This document shows positions 8,311 through 17,989 of a stretch of DNA of 22,500 nucleotides, one piece after another (the stretch's first letter is position 1; each line of letters opens with the position of its first letter). The notes beneath the pieces were generated by a model, which saw nothing but the letters and a program-made list of their open reading frames with translations, was not told where the DNA came from and did not search any database. The stretch is from Actinidia chinensis (taxonomy: Eukaryota > Streptophyta > Magnoliopsida > Ericales > Actinidiaceae). The stretch covers positions 10,001-32,500 of the forward strand of contig VIGQ01000171.1 of the NCBI GenBank assembly GCA_009663005.1, read 5' to 3'. The position numbers and the translations under genes are program-made.

Positions 8311-9471
8311 TGTAAGAACCTGATTTTTAGTTTTGGGATATTGAAAGATTTATAACTTTGGAATAAAATTAAAGAAGATATTTAAGTTTCAATAATATAA
8401 TATAATGATGTAAAAGATGACGGGAGTGCAATTTTTAGGTTAGTGGAGGGTACACGGTGGAAAGGAAGCAAAAGAAAAGAAAATAATAATAAAAAAGAAA
8501 TGGATGTGATTGATGTAGAAATGATTTGGTCTGATGTACTGGGGTGTTTATATTTGTTAGTGTAAATAAAAAGAGGAGAATAGGTGAGAGGGAAGGGGGA
8601 AGAGTCTCAAGAACAGAGAGAGAGAGAGAGCACGCCCACATAGAGGAGGCGAATGAAGAAAGAGAGAAAAGAAAAAAAAAATGAGATTTGAGAAATTATC
8701 TTGGTTTGTGGTTACTATTGGATAATGAAAGAGGGGTTGTAGATCAATGGTCGGATGATGTCAGAGCAACTTGTGAAATTTTAGATTGATGATCATGGGA
8801 GCAGATCTTAATATCTAAGGTGTTTAATTTTAATTTGAGGTACGCGGAGTATACAATATGCTTTCTTAACTCTGGAGTGTTTTTCTAAAAAGATCTGATT
8901 TGTATTCCTCTTGAGTATGTGTGCTATCGTTGAATGAAATCCATGGATTTTGTGGATCGTGATATGTCTGATGTTTTTGTTGATGGCTAAATTGCTATGG
9001 GAATGAATGGAAATGTACTGAGTGGATCCGCCAATAGTCCATATGACCGGAAAAAAAACCGAGAGTAGGAGACGTGGATGGAGGCGCCGATCACTAGTAA
9101 TGTATCAGGAAAGACCTGGTATGAGGTCTTTTGATGACATATGGATTCGTTGTGCTACTCTGACATTTGTGTGTGAGCCATAGTGATTCGTTGAGCATAT
9201 TCCCGGTCGTATTGTCTACTTCCCTGTTTCAATATTTTCAGAGAGGACGTGGAGTTGGATAGTACGAGATGGGTCGAGTGAAAGACTTAAAGATTTTGAT
9301 TTTGGTATTAATTATATTTGGAGAATTGTAAAAATAAATTTTGGAGACTATTTGATATTTGAAGAACATAGTGCTCTTGATTTGTAAAAATAGTGCTCTG
9401 ATTTGATATTTGAGAAAAAATACGGCCGAATTAGGTAATTAATTAACGGCCCGGGAGGGTCGGTCGTCAAA
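8311..9471. mobile_element. Solo LTR A, Ty3/gypsy-like (1161 bp)
   Basis: It starts TGTAAGAACCTGATTTTTAG and ends GGCCCGGGAGGGTCGGTCGTCAAA, the usual plant chromovirus style with a mutated terminal CA. Perfect 5-bp flanks TAATT (8306-8310) and TAATT (9472-9476) define the insertion. It contains a GA microsatellite (about 8614-8630) and a possible TATA region (TTTATATTTG, about 8547). No gag, pol, primer site or partner LTR occurs in the window, so it is a solo LTR left by LTR-LTR recombination. The right edge is set by the target duplication, not by a clean CA. Confidence 0.75.
8614..8630. repeat. (AG)n microsatellite in solo LTR A
   Basis: An AG dinucleotide run within a purine-rich stretch of the LTR. 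Confidence 0.85.
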
Positions 9472-9476
9472 TAATT

Positions 9477-9720
9477 GATTTCTCTATCTGTGTTTCTGCA
9501 TTTCTGGATTTGTTTGAAATTTGTTTGTCCGCTATTATTGTGAACTTTGGGTTTATGTAAGTTGGAGTCATCTATATGACTAGTGGACTGGTTTTGTCCC
9601 CTAGACTTTCTGCTACCAAGATTGGTTCGAGGCAGTGGGAGGGTTAGTTAGCTGTCCTTTAGCGGTAGTTGCCTTGTTAGGGGCAGAGTCTGGTGTGCTC
9701 TCGTTGAAGCACATCTAAAT
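9477..9720. other. Intron or leader DNA of the TE gene
   Basis: When the solo LTR is set aside, this segment continues directly from 8310. T-rich, intron-like sequence leads into the exon remnant at 9721. No independent feature is seen. Confidence 0.4.
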
Positions 9721-10315
9721 TTGTTCTCCAAAAGCTCATTACAACGGCTGCCTGAGCTCGTTCAACTGACTTGTTTGTTTTCAGAACAGGAGTTAAACCA
9801 AGCTCGGCTGTTGGTTCATGATGACGAGGGCTTGGAAAGGTGGGTCACTCGGCGCCGGACAAAGATTGATTTTGAGGAGTCAGTCTGGGTTTTTGGGTGG
9901 TTGGAGTTCCGGGCTGCGGGAGACGGCCTTTCCTTTGTCATTTCCCGAGGTACATATGACGTTTTACTGGATAGTAGTTTCTTCCGGTGAGTCTGGTTCT
10001 TCGTGCCTTTGTAAATTCCTTATACTGTTGTTGCTGCTATCTATTTGTGCTACTTGTGTAGATTTTCAATGACAAGTTCAAAATTGCAAGAGTCAAGGAT
10101 TAGCACACTCCTCATGTAGGCCGCATCTGCATATGAGTGCAGAGATTGGTAAGGGCCAATCTTCCTTTTTTGCAATCAAGGGGCGGGCTCTCGACACCAC
10201 GAAGCCTTCAATACAAAGGGGTCCAAAGAAGAAGCTCAGTGCTCATCGCCCCCTACCTGAGTTAAAGGACGAAGAGAAGATATCACCTCAAGCTCTTCGA
10301 GTTATACTTCTCTGA
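9721..10315 (+). pseudogene. Middle exon remnants of the TE gene
   Basis: 9721-9990 is open for 89 codons without a usable start (LPELVQLTCLFSEQELNQAR, then VTRRRTKIDFEESVWVFGW). A GTGAGT donor lies at about 9988 and a TGTGTAG acceptor at about 10060. 10133-10315 is open with a Lys/Glu-rich C-terminal part. The two are in different frames, consistent with an intron plus decay. Confidence 0.45.
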
Positions 10316-10800
10316 ATTCCTCGACGAGATTGAGGAGGAAGAAGAAGAGGCTGAATAGTCAACTTGTGCTAAATAGAGGCGGGGTCGATTATTCCGTGGT
10401 TAAGCCCGAGAACCCAACCTATCGATCTCCATCTTAAACTCAGACAAAAAGCATGCAGATGATCTTACTCGATGCTATGCCTCAATTAGTGAGAGGGGAT
10501 GAGATTGGTGGGTTGACACAAAACCCCTCGGTCGAAGTCAACATAATAAGGTTCAGGAATCTAAAGAAGAAACAAGACATCGGTTGGTGATCTTGCCATA
10601 TCAGTTTTCTTTTTAGCCAGATCCCCTAATGAATGTTGATCCGATAATGGAGTTGGTTAAGACAATAAGGGGACGGTCGAGCAAAACTATCCAAAGTTCC
10701 CCTTCTGGACAAACGCAAAGAGAGGGAGCCCTCAACGAGTAGGCCCAAGAGGCCCACAAAGAAGAACAGGGGAACACAATCTCAGGTGCGGCCTTCTGAG
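10316..10800 (+). pseudogene. Low-complexity linker remnant of the TE gene
   Basis: GAGGAGGAAGAAGAAGAGG (10330-10350) would encode an acidic Glu-rich stretch. The rest shows short open pieces in shifting frames with many stops. This probably represents the disordered middle of the TE-encoded protein. Confidence 0.35.
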
Positions 10801-11478
10801 GTTGGAGACTCGAGGTTATTCGCTTATGAGCTGGCAGACAAGTGACGGCGGTCTGGTAGAGCATGACACTAATGTGGCCCTCGAGCGGGCTGTCATGCTG
10901 CAAAACGATATAGCCGCCCCTCTCGAAGAGCCCTGGAAGATACTGAGAAGTTGTTGGTGGTGCCAACACATTGAGGTAAGCATTATGACTTCGATTAGTT
11001 TTGAAAAGTGCATTATCGAATACTTAGCTTTTTCTATGCTTTTGGTTTGTAGAGCCCAAAGAGGGTGGCCATCTCGGACGCATGGCGAAGCAATCAGGGC
11101 TAGCTATAAAGAGGGCAAGAAGAAGGTGGGCGACTTGGAATCGAAGCATGAACAAGGCCAAGCTCACGCTGAGTGAGAGAAATTGATCAGATTAAGACTG
11201 ATTGGTTGGCCACTAACAGGGCTGGGATGCCAGCTATGCGTCTGCACCCAGGATCAGACAAGGCTGCTACTACGGAGTGGTTTTGCCGAGCTTCAGGCAG
11301 ATGGAATGTGGCCTTGGCATGGAGCGAGTCTTCAACAAGGGGTCAATCGAGTAGGGGATAACTACAACAAGCAAGTTCTCAAGGGTCTCTGAGTCCTTCT
11401 TGGAGGGTGGCTGCTTGTTTCTGAGCTTGGCATCCCTAAAGACAACCCAACATGGTCAAGTTAACCCGCGCCCGGAGT
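10801..11478 (+). pseudogene. Coiled-coil-like exons of the TE gene, up to solo LTR B
   Basis: HDTNVALERAVMLQNDIA at about 10863 is followed by an intron-like 10975-11052 and then charged, helix-prone codons (EGKKKVGDLESKHEQGQAHA at about 11113-11172). After a frameshift the reading continues GFAELQADGMWPW at about 11280 and NYNKQVLKGL near 11365. It breaks off at CCGGAGT where solo LTR B begins. The downstream half resumes at 13936. Confidence 0.55.
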
Positions 11479-13935
11479 TGTGATTACCCCGAACCGCAAA
11501 AATGAGTATTTTAAAATAAGTGATCAATTAATTTTAATTTGATTAAAAATAACTAATATTTTTTTAATAAAGTTTTAAATAAATTCAGAGAGCGACACGA
11601 TAATTCGACACGTTGTGGCACGCGGGCACGACGATAGCGAACATATGGTGATACGTTGCCATGCGGGTGTGTGAACAGGTTGAGAGCTGTGTTGTGCGCA
11701 CATGCTGGGCATGTGTGTGTATTATAAAACAAAACAAAAAGGGTGTTGGGTTAATAGGTGGTGTTGTTGCATGTGAGGTTGTAGGTTGTTTGCATGGGAG
11801 AAAGCCAAAGCCTACTAAGCCAAATCTTAAACTTATAAAAGATGGTAACAATTCAGTCTCAGCTTCATCCATCAGAAACAGAGAATAGAAGGAAAGGAAA
11901 AGAAGAAAAATAGGAAGAAAGAAAGAGTGAGGAAAGACCAAGTGCCGATATTGTTTTTTTTCCGCGAGGTGGTAATTGCAAACTTCATCTTCTTTAATTG
12001 TTTAAGGCCTTATTATAGAACATCGTATCTAGTTTAAGTTAAAACCGCTAAATACCCCGAAAATCTTATTATTTATACGTTTTTGTTTTTGTAATCAAAA
12101 GTTCGGAATTCGGAATTCGAATTTTACTGGAAACAGACACCCGTATTATTTTGATCCTAACTTTTTATACGATGTCCGAATTTACTTTATTTAAGTTGCG
12201 TTGGAAAAGATAATCAAAATTATCTAAAACTTTCATGTCAGAACATTTTATAAAATTAAGATTAGAAAGTGATTCAAAATCGGACCACGGTTTACAGTTG
12301 CAATCGAAAATTGGAAGAGTTAATGGAACAGAAACTTTGGAAAATTTGAATAAAAAATAGTTACGTATTGATTTAAGAAAATTCGAGAATTTTATATGTT
12401 ATAAGTTATATGTCTAGTAATTAAATATTAATTTTACGAATTAATGATAATTATTTCAATGCCAAAATAATTATAAACTAACCATTGGTCAGTAAGGTTG
12501 TGTGCAGAGAGAAGCAAGGAAATTAAAATGTAACGAATTTCTAAAAAGATTGTAAGGCTGTGGTAGTAATTTATAAAACTTTTACTGTAGATAAACGTTT
12601 TGTTAGTTAGATTATGTAAAAGTTTTGAAATCAAATAAGATTTGAACAATTATAAAATTTATAGACTAAGTGTTTTGGTTCTGAAAATTAAATGAAAGGA
12701 AAGAAATTCTGTAATTAAAAAAAATTAATCCGAAAGTATATTATCTAAATTTGAAAAATTATGAAATTTAGTATATTCATAGTCACGAGAAAATTAAAAA
12801 CTTCAAAACGGTTCGATTCGATATCGAATATGACACGTGGAATCGGACCCGAATTTGAGGAAGGAAACGTTATCTAGCAGTGAGAATAGGGAAAAAAAGA
12901 TTTGAGCATATTCGGTTGAGTCTTGTTATGTATTACCATTAGCAAAAAGTAAACTGGTGGTTTATGTTCTGAAAGATGGCTTGTGTTTAAAACTGATATG
13001 TTTTATGGTTAAAAGCATGCTTTGTTTTGATAACCATGAAATTATGAAAATGCTATTTGCGTGTATGTAGTTTAAGTCGACACATAGTTCATACGATGCC
13101 CAGTGCACTAGGGGGAGAATATAGCGTGGTTGAGGTAATAAGGAGATCATGACCAGATTCGAAATTGTCATACCAAAGGGTTTTAGGGCGCTCCCTATGT
13201 TCTGGGTTCGTGACCATGGTCAGGTTACAATCGCGGTCTATTGTGTCGCAAATTGTTCAATCGTAAATGAATGTAAAATTGATGTAAGTTGGTCTGTACA
13301 TGAGCAGAATCCCGCGGAGGGATTGTTTTTTATATTATATCTTGACTGATAGTCAAGGGATGGCCTAGGTGAGCCATGGATGACAAAAAGTTGTTTCATT
13401 CTTGTTTAAAATGACCTGATTTTCAATATTTCATGGGTGCAGTATGTTTTAATATAACCTGATCACACTAGCCTAGTGCTTAATGGGCGTGTCGAACGTA
13501 ACTCATTTCAGGTGATGAAATTGAGGGGGAGGACGCGACTGAGGGCAGGGACACTTAGTGTACAGATTTGATAGTACTGTTACTGTATGATAGTATAGGA
13601 GCTTTTATATTTTGAACTCTATATAGTTGGTGGAACTTTGTTAGGTAAAACTGATATTTAATAGTAGTAGTGACGGTTGTTGCCGGTTGGGCCAGAACCG
13701 TTGTGGTTTTGTATCGAAACCATGACGATAGTTGTATATATTGAACGTCAGTCTGTTTTTATTTGGATTGTTCCGCCCATGTATTTCATTCAAGCAATAT
13801 ATGTTGAACGATGTTAGTAAATTCCCTAACTAAATGGTTGAAAAGGCCTTAGTGAGATGATGGATTTCACTGGCCGGTCAGGCGCACCTGTATTATTGGG
13901 GGACCCAGTAGTATTATAATGGTCGGGTCATGACA
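11479..13935. mobile_element. Solo LTR B, Ty3/gypsy chromovirus-like (2457 bp)
   Basis: It starts TGTGATTACCCCGAACCGCA and ends GGTCGGGTCATGACA, the long LTR style of plant Tekay-like chromoviruses. Flanks are GGAGT (11474-11478) and CGAGT (13936-13940), a 5-bp duplication with one mismatch. Excising it in thought rejoins a coding frame (…Pro-Glu-Tyr-Pro-Glu-Ser…) across the site, which supports both edges independently. A TATA-like GTATTATAAAAC lies at about 11718-11729. There are no internal domains or second LTR, hence a solo LTR. Lineage is tentative. Confidence 0.8.
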
Positions 13936-14200
13936 CGAGTATCCCAGAGTCTCATGTGCCTTATTCGCCAATGATCCTACCCGGCTTTGATAAGGAGGAG
14001 ACCAATGAACAGGCCATAGGATGAGAAGGATATTCCTGAACCCGGTCATGACTTCCCCCCCAAAAAAAGTGACGAAGTTGCTCATCTCGCGAAGGAAACC
14101 GAGGGAATAGCCGCCAGATGGGTCTAGAGGAAATCCGCAGAGGGAAGATGGGGAAGATGCACTCAAGAGAATGCTCTGAGCTTTGAAGTGTTTTCTTTGT
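13936..14200 (+). pseudogene. C-terminal remnant of the TE gene
   Basis: After the LTR, one frame reads YPESHVPYSPMILPGFDKEE. A shifted frame then gives an acidic tail and FPPK, SDEVAHLAKETEGIAARWV and short open pieces, ending near 14200. The Pro-Tyr-Ser-Pro-Met-Ile-Leu-Pro-Gly-Phe block is the most conserved-looking part and allows the two halves to be joined across solo LTR B. Confidence 0.6.
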
Positions 14201-14334
14201 TTTGTTTGTACTGGGTTTGTAAAGACTTATTCTCCTTTTAACCTTTGAAATAGAACTCTATTTCGATTTTGATATCAGTAGCATGAGACTTAATATTTTG
14301 TGTATTTGGATTCTTATTATATGGCAAAGGTGTT

Positions 14335-14955
14335 GTAACTTGGCAAAAAACTGGTGGGATGAGACTTGGAGTTCGGCTTCTAACCTTTTGCAAAATTTTT
14401 TAAGAACACAAATGCGAAAACTTGTGGGAGTGGATGTTTGAAAGCTCGCGTGGAGTATGGTGCTAACCCTAATTTTGAACTCTTTTAGTAGAGGTACCCG
14501 CAAAACTTAGGGGGTCAAGGTTAGGAGCTCGTTGTAGATCTCAGCTAACCCCCTCCATGAATATTTGCCTAATAAACCTCATAGGATGTAGTTCGGAGCT
14601 CGTGTGGAGCCCAGTACCCTCCCCGAACTTTGGCAGAGATACCTTGGGCAAAACTTATGGGTCAAGGTTCAGAGCTCGCGTAGAGCGCGATTAACCCCTC
14701 CTTGAATTTTTGCCGAAGAAACACAAAGGAAAATCTCAGAGGACGGAAGTTCAGAGCTCGCGTGGAGCCTTGGCTAACATTCCATGAACTCTGGCATATA
14801 GTGTCCTTGCAAGCCTTGTGGGTCTCAGGTTCAGAGCCCACGTAGAGCTCGGTTAACCCCTCTTGAAGTTTTGCCAAGAATACAAAGAAAAATACGTGGG
14901 ATAAAGGTCGGAAGTCGCATGGAGATGGCTAACTCTTCCTTAATTTTTTCAGAGT
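14335..14955. repeat. Degenerate tandem repeats, GAGCTCG core (left block)
   Basis: The unit resembles GTTCAGAGCTCGCGTGGAGC, then a CTAACCCCTCCTTGAAT block, then TTTGCC...AAACTT. Core GAGCTCG copies start at 14525, 14596, 14672 and 14754, with a mutated copy (GAGCCCA) at 14834, giving spacings of about 71, 76, 82 and 80 bp. No coding frame. Such repeats are known in the long 3' untranslated region of Tat-lineage gypsy elements. Confidence 0.8.
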
Positions 14956-15099
14956 GCCTGCATTACATACAGTCTGATGGGGCACGCGTGTTGCGCAAGG
15001 GAAACACCACGTGCCTATCTCTCATTAGCCGAGTAATGATGGCAAACGCTCAAAATGTCACCGCCCAAGTGCAACGTGTTTTTGCCGTTTCAGTGGCCC

Positions 15100-15136
15100 C
15101 TGGATGGTGGTTAACACGTGAAGCGTCACCATCCAG
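15100..15136. promoter_or_regulatory. Inverted repeat enclosing a G-box
   Basis: CTGGATGGTG (15100-15109) and CACCATCCAG (15127-15136) form a perfect 10-bp inverted repeat. CACGTG, the plant G-box core, lies in the 17-nt loop at 15115-15120, about 130 bp upstream of the TATA-like element. Confidence 0.6.
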
Positions 15137-15249
15137 TGCATGTACGTCGCCTTCCATGCCCTGGTGACGGTTGCCTCCCTCTTTTAATGGCAGGCGCTTG
15201 GTCATTTGCATTATGGTTGGCAGTTGTTTTTTTTTGGCTCCATCCGCCA

Positions 15250-15259
15250 CATAAATAGG
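15250..15259 (+). promoter_or_regulatory. TATA-like element
   Basis: CATAAATAGG followed 15-60 bp later by pyrimidine-rich leader-like sequence (CTCTTTAAGCAGTTTCTCTC). The transcription start would be expected at about 15280-15295. No long ORF follows. Confidence 0.45.
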
Positions 15260-15904
15260 GCAGGCTCCTACCTTTGGTGCTGCATCTCAAACTTCAAACT
15301 CTTTAAGCAGTTTCTCTCTCTAGAATTAGAGTGATGGTCTTCACATTTGGCACCCAGGGCCGTTTCTCACAAGTGGTCAGGGGGGTGGGGGGGTAGTGGT
15401 CCTTGGAAGGTGGTGAAAGCTCGGTGTGCGTTCGGGCTAGTCCACTTTTGTCCAAAAAAAGTTCTAAATGTGGAGTTTTTGTCCCCAAAGCTTTGTAACA
15501 CACAATTTAGCTTTGCCTGTTCGACAAAACTTTTCATCGGTCTTGCTGGTGTCAGATTATTGCAATTTTAACTTGGTCAAAGCGTGCTATGCAGAATGAG
15601 TTCGACGTGCTGGCCCAGACAATTTTGTTAATTGACTGGATGGATCGTCCATGAAGATACTTTTGCACGGCTGGGTGTCTCCTTGAAGCGCTGAATCTCA
15701 GTTGTCCGTCTTAGAATAGGTTTCGTACGTATAGTCTTGTAAATAAAACCAAATTGTATTTGTTTGCTTTCTGTAATGAACGAACTTGGGTCTTGTACGA
15801 AACTTGTTACGCGAGCTATCTAGTTTATTGAATGAAAATTTTCTTTCCATCTCATTTGCATTCAATTTTTCTTCTTATTCACACTTTTTGTAGTGGTTTC
15901 GTGT

Positions 15905-16530
15905 TTAGGGAATAATGTTAGTAGCTCAGTGTAGCTCGCTTAACTTTCTCACCCGAAATTTGCTTGACAGAGATCGGGAACGTCGTTTCGAGCTTGGCTA
16001 AAGGAATAGACAATGTTGGCCAAGTAAACTTTGGCAAAGTTTTCAAGGTAGAGCTCAGAACTCGCTTGAAGTTGGCTATCTCTTCCTAAACTTTTCTGAA
16101 GTATACTTGGGGTAAAAATCGTCAGAAGAGCTCGAAAATCTTTTTGGGAGCTCGGCTAACTCCTCCATAAATTGTTTTTGGCCAAGTAAACTTTGGCAAA
16201 GTTTTAAGGGTAGAGTTCGGAACTTGCTTGGAGCTTGGCTAGAGTCTCCCTAAAAAATTATCCTAAGTAACTTGGCGAACTGGTCGGTTGGTGGAGATCG
16301 GAATCTTTTGGAGTTCGGCTCTAAACTCTTCTTGAATTTTCACCAAGTAAACACTTAGGCAGAATTAAGGAAGTAGAGTTACGGAGTTTGATTAGAGCTC
16401 AACGGTAACATTCTTAAATTCTTGCTAAAAGTGCAAAAATCCACAACTTGTGAGACAGAGTTTGGTGCTCGCATAGAGCTCGACTAACTCTCCCTAATGT
16501 TCATTTTGCTGAATACTTAAGCACGCACTA
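15905..16530. repeat. Degenerate tandem repeats, GAGCTCG core (right block)
   Basis: Continuation of the repeat family with more divergent units: TAGAGCTCAGAACTCGCTTG, GAGCTCGAAAATC, GGAGCTTGGCTAGAGTC, AGAGCTCGACTAACTC and CAAGTAAACTTTGGCAAAGT. The last phrase occurs twice (about 16021 and 16184). It lies between the pol end and the promoter-bearing insert. Confidence 0.75.
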
Positions 16531-16589
16531 GTACTAAAAATCTGAAACAAAATAGGTGATATAAGATTCAGCGCGGTGAAAAATTACGT

Positions 16590-16975
16590 CTTAATGGTAA
16601 GTATTTTTTCAAGTCGTGGAGTTCTAAGTCTTCGGAGCTAGTTTGCCTTCTGAATCTTGAGGATTAGTAAGCGCCCTTTACCAGCAAGCTTGACTATCTT
16701 GTAGGGGTCCTTCCTAGTTTAGGTCAAGCTTCCCGTCTGCCGGCTTCTTGGTGTTCCCAAAAATATCCTTCTCAAACGAGGTAATCAAACGAGAACAGTC
16801 TGTGTTAGAATTCTAGTTGTATATTTTGGCACAACCTGCTTTGGGTAATTAGTCATCCATATAATGCATTTTTCTTCTTTCTTAAACAAGTTTGATGTCC
16901 GAGGTAAGACTTTTTCATTATACTGGCGTTGATGCTTTGTTCGTATTGGTAGCAAACCGACTTCTAGCGGGGGAT
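16590..16975 (-). pseudogene. Gypsy integrase C-terminal end, downstream of the copia insertion
   Basis: This is the minus-strand continuation of the integrase. It resumes immediately after the target site as PLEVGLLPIRTK, then QYNEKVLPRT, a Lys-Leu-Asp-Leu-Asn / Glu-Gly-Pro-Tyr-Lys block, and finishes with LHDLKKYL near 16590-16610, the usual end of Tat-type pol. Several frameshifts and stops show that it is dead. The end position is approximate. Confidence 0.75.
16971..16975. repeat. Left target-site duplication of the copia element
   Basis: GGGAT, identical to 21551-21555. Confidence 0.9.
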
Positions 16976-17267
16976 TGTTGAACAACAGAAATGAGAGAAA
17001 AGGTGTATTTTTTGATATCTTTCACCAATTACATAAGGGCCTATTTTATAGGCCAAAACTTAAAGATGATGAGTTAAGCAATGACTCATCATATACAAAG
17101 TCTACAAAATGGGATAGCAAGTCACCAATTGGTGACTCCAAATCTTCAACAATGTTAGGCCTACATAAACAATTTGGGCGACCTAAACAAATCCCAAATT
17201 GGACTACCTAACAACAAAAATGTGTAGGTCTACCTACCCAATTTGGACTACCTAAACAATCTTCAAA
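16976..17267 (-). repeat. Copia 3' LTR
   Basis: Begins TGTTGAACAACAGAAATGAG and ends CTTCAAACA. It matches 21263-21550 over its length (shared: GATGATGAGTTAAGCAATGA, AAGTCTACAAAATGGGATAG, ACTCCAAATCTTCAACAATG) with multiple indels. Downstream in element orientation because the element reads on the minus strand. Confidence 0.92.
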
Positions 17268-17276
17268 CACTCACCC
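17268..17276 (-). other. Copia polypurine tract
   Basis: The minus strand reads AGCTTGAGGGTGAG directly next to the 3' LTR, the expected place for plus-strand priming. It is preceded by a decayed Met-Arg-Asp-Ile-Phe-Ala-type pol C-terminus. Confidence 0.75.
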
Positions 17277-17925
17277 TCAAGCTGGTGCAAAGATATCTCT
17301 CATGACCAACTGCTGAGGAAGAAATGATGAGGTCGGCGACCCAGTCCTTTGGTAAAGATGTCTGTCAGTGGTTCATTAGTTTTCACAAATAGAGTGCAAA
17401 ATACCTCCACTATTAAGCTTCTCTTGATAAAGAGGTCTGTCAATTTCCACATGCGGTTCGATCGTGTTGAAATGATTGTGAGCAATAGAGGATGGATGCT
17501 TTATTGTTCACAATATAATCTAATAGTTTCCGGAGTTTCAAGTTTAAGTCTCAAATAGAATCTTGATTTTTTTGTTTTGTTTTTTTTTCCATAGGAGTTC
17601 GCAATGATTTCTTGAGACATTAGCCGAAATTCTGCTTCGGCACTGGATCTGGATACATACGAACCGTTTCTTACTGCGCCATGTGACAAGATTACCTCCC
17701 ACATGACCCGTTACCCCGAAGTAGACTCCTGTCGCTCACTGACCTGCCAGTCTGCATCAGTATTAAGCCTCCACCTGAATATGATCGTGTCCTTCCAACG
17801 AAAGAACCCTTTCCAGGGGCTGACTTCAATATCTGAGAATTCGAATAACAGGCCATCATAGTGAGTGTGCGGGGCATGCATTAAATTGCTTACCACGCTC
17901 CACTGCCAAAGCAATATCAGGACGA
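17277..17925 (-). pseudogene. Copia RNase H and pol C-terminus (degenerate)
   Basis: Minus-strand fragments in two or more frames: SPWKGFFRWKD (about 17800), TDADW containing a catalytic-type Asp (about 17745), SRSSAEAEFRLM (about 17625-17655) and TNEPLTDIFTKGLGRRPHHF (about 17310-17370), the standard copia RNase H order. Stops and frameshifts separate the fragments. Confidence 0.88.
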
Positions 17926-17989
17926 GTATGGGGGAAAGTAAATTAATTTCCTAATAATCTTTGATATATCCCCCTGTATACAATCTCTA

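Larger units (their letters stand above)
8018..14200 (+). pseudogene. Decayed intron-bearing TE gene (antisense to gypsy pol), interrupted by two solo LTRs
   Basis: Coding remnants lie in order on the plus strand: a Leu/Phe-rich segment HPLRHVLGFFRLFTFLL (from 8018), VFRTLESTLEREKLPYLA and following residues (8106-8216), LPELVQLTCLFSEQELNQAR (within 9721-9990), HDTNVALERAVMLQNDIA (about 10863), a charged coiled-coil-like part (11053-11400), and after the LTR YPESHVPYSPMILPGFDKEE (from about 13940). Introns are suggested at about 9970-10060 (CG|GTGAGT...GTGTAG) and 10975-11052 (GAG|GTAAGC...TTTGTAG). The style resembles plant-mobile-domain/'putative gypsy type transposon' proteins found as extra genes in plant Tat-lineage elements. 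The frame is repeatedly broken and no methionine start is certain. Family identity is tentative; the coding origin is well supported. Confidence 0.6.
14956..15904 (+). mobile_element. Promoter-bearing insert within the repeat array (possible solo LTR)
   Basis: It splits the GAGCTCG array, whose units resume at about 15905. It carries, on the plus strand, CACGTG boxes (15008-15013, 15115-15120), a TATA-like CATAAATAGG (15250-15259), a CT-rich leader-like tract (15313-15323) and, 490 bp on, AATAAA (15742-15747) in a T-rich context, a layout like U3-R-U5 of an LTR. TTTGGCACCCAGGGC (15345-15359) recalls the TTTGGCGCC start of gypsy primer sites, but nothing downstream fits gag. I could not fix TG/CA ends or a target duplication, so the element class is uncertain. 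Confidence 0.4.

Noticed and set aside
8435..8641. Minus-strand 68-codon open frame
   Set aside because: It lies in purine-rich LTR sequence; the translated Leu/Ser/Pro composition is a product of base bias.
13936..13950. Primer-binding site after solo LTR B (CGAGTATCCCAGAG resembles TGGTATCAGAG)
   Set aside because: The coding frame and the 5-bp duplication both continue here into the interrupted TE gene, so the likeness is coincidental and the LTR is solo.
15345..15571. Gypsy 5' primer site and gag start on the plus strand (TTTGGCACCC...)
   Set aside because: No gag-like frame follows; the GAGCTCG repeats resume about 550 bp later and the only gypsy pol nearby is on the opposite strand.
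14956..15904. 3' LTR of the minus-strand gypsy element
   Set aside because: Its promoter-like signals point to the plus strand and the same tandem repeats lie on both sides, so it cannot be the terminal LTR of that element.
14335..16530. CRISPR-like array
   Set aside because: Units are degenerate throughout with no constant-repeat/unique-spacer pattern, and the context is a plant genome.
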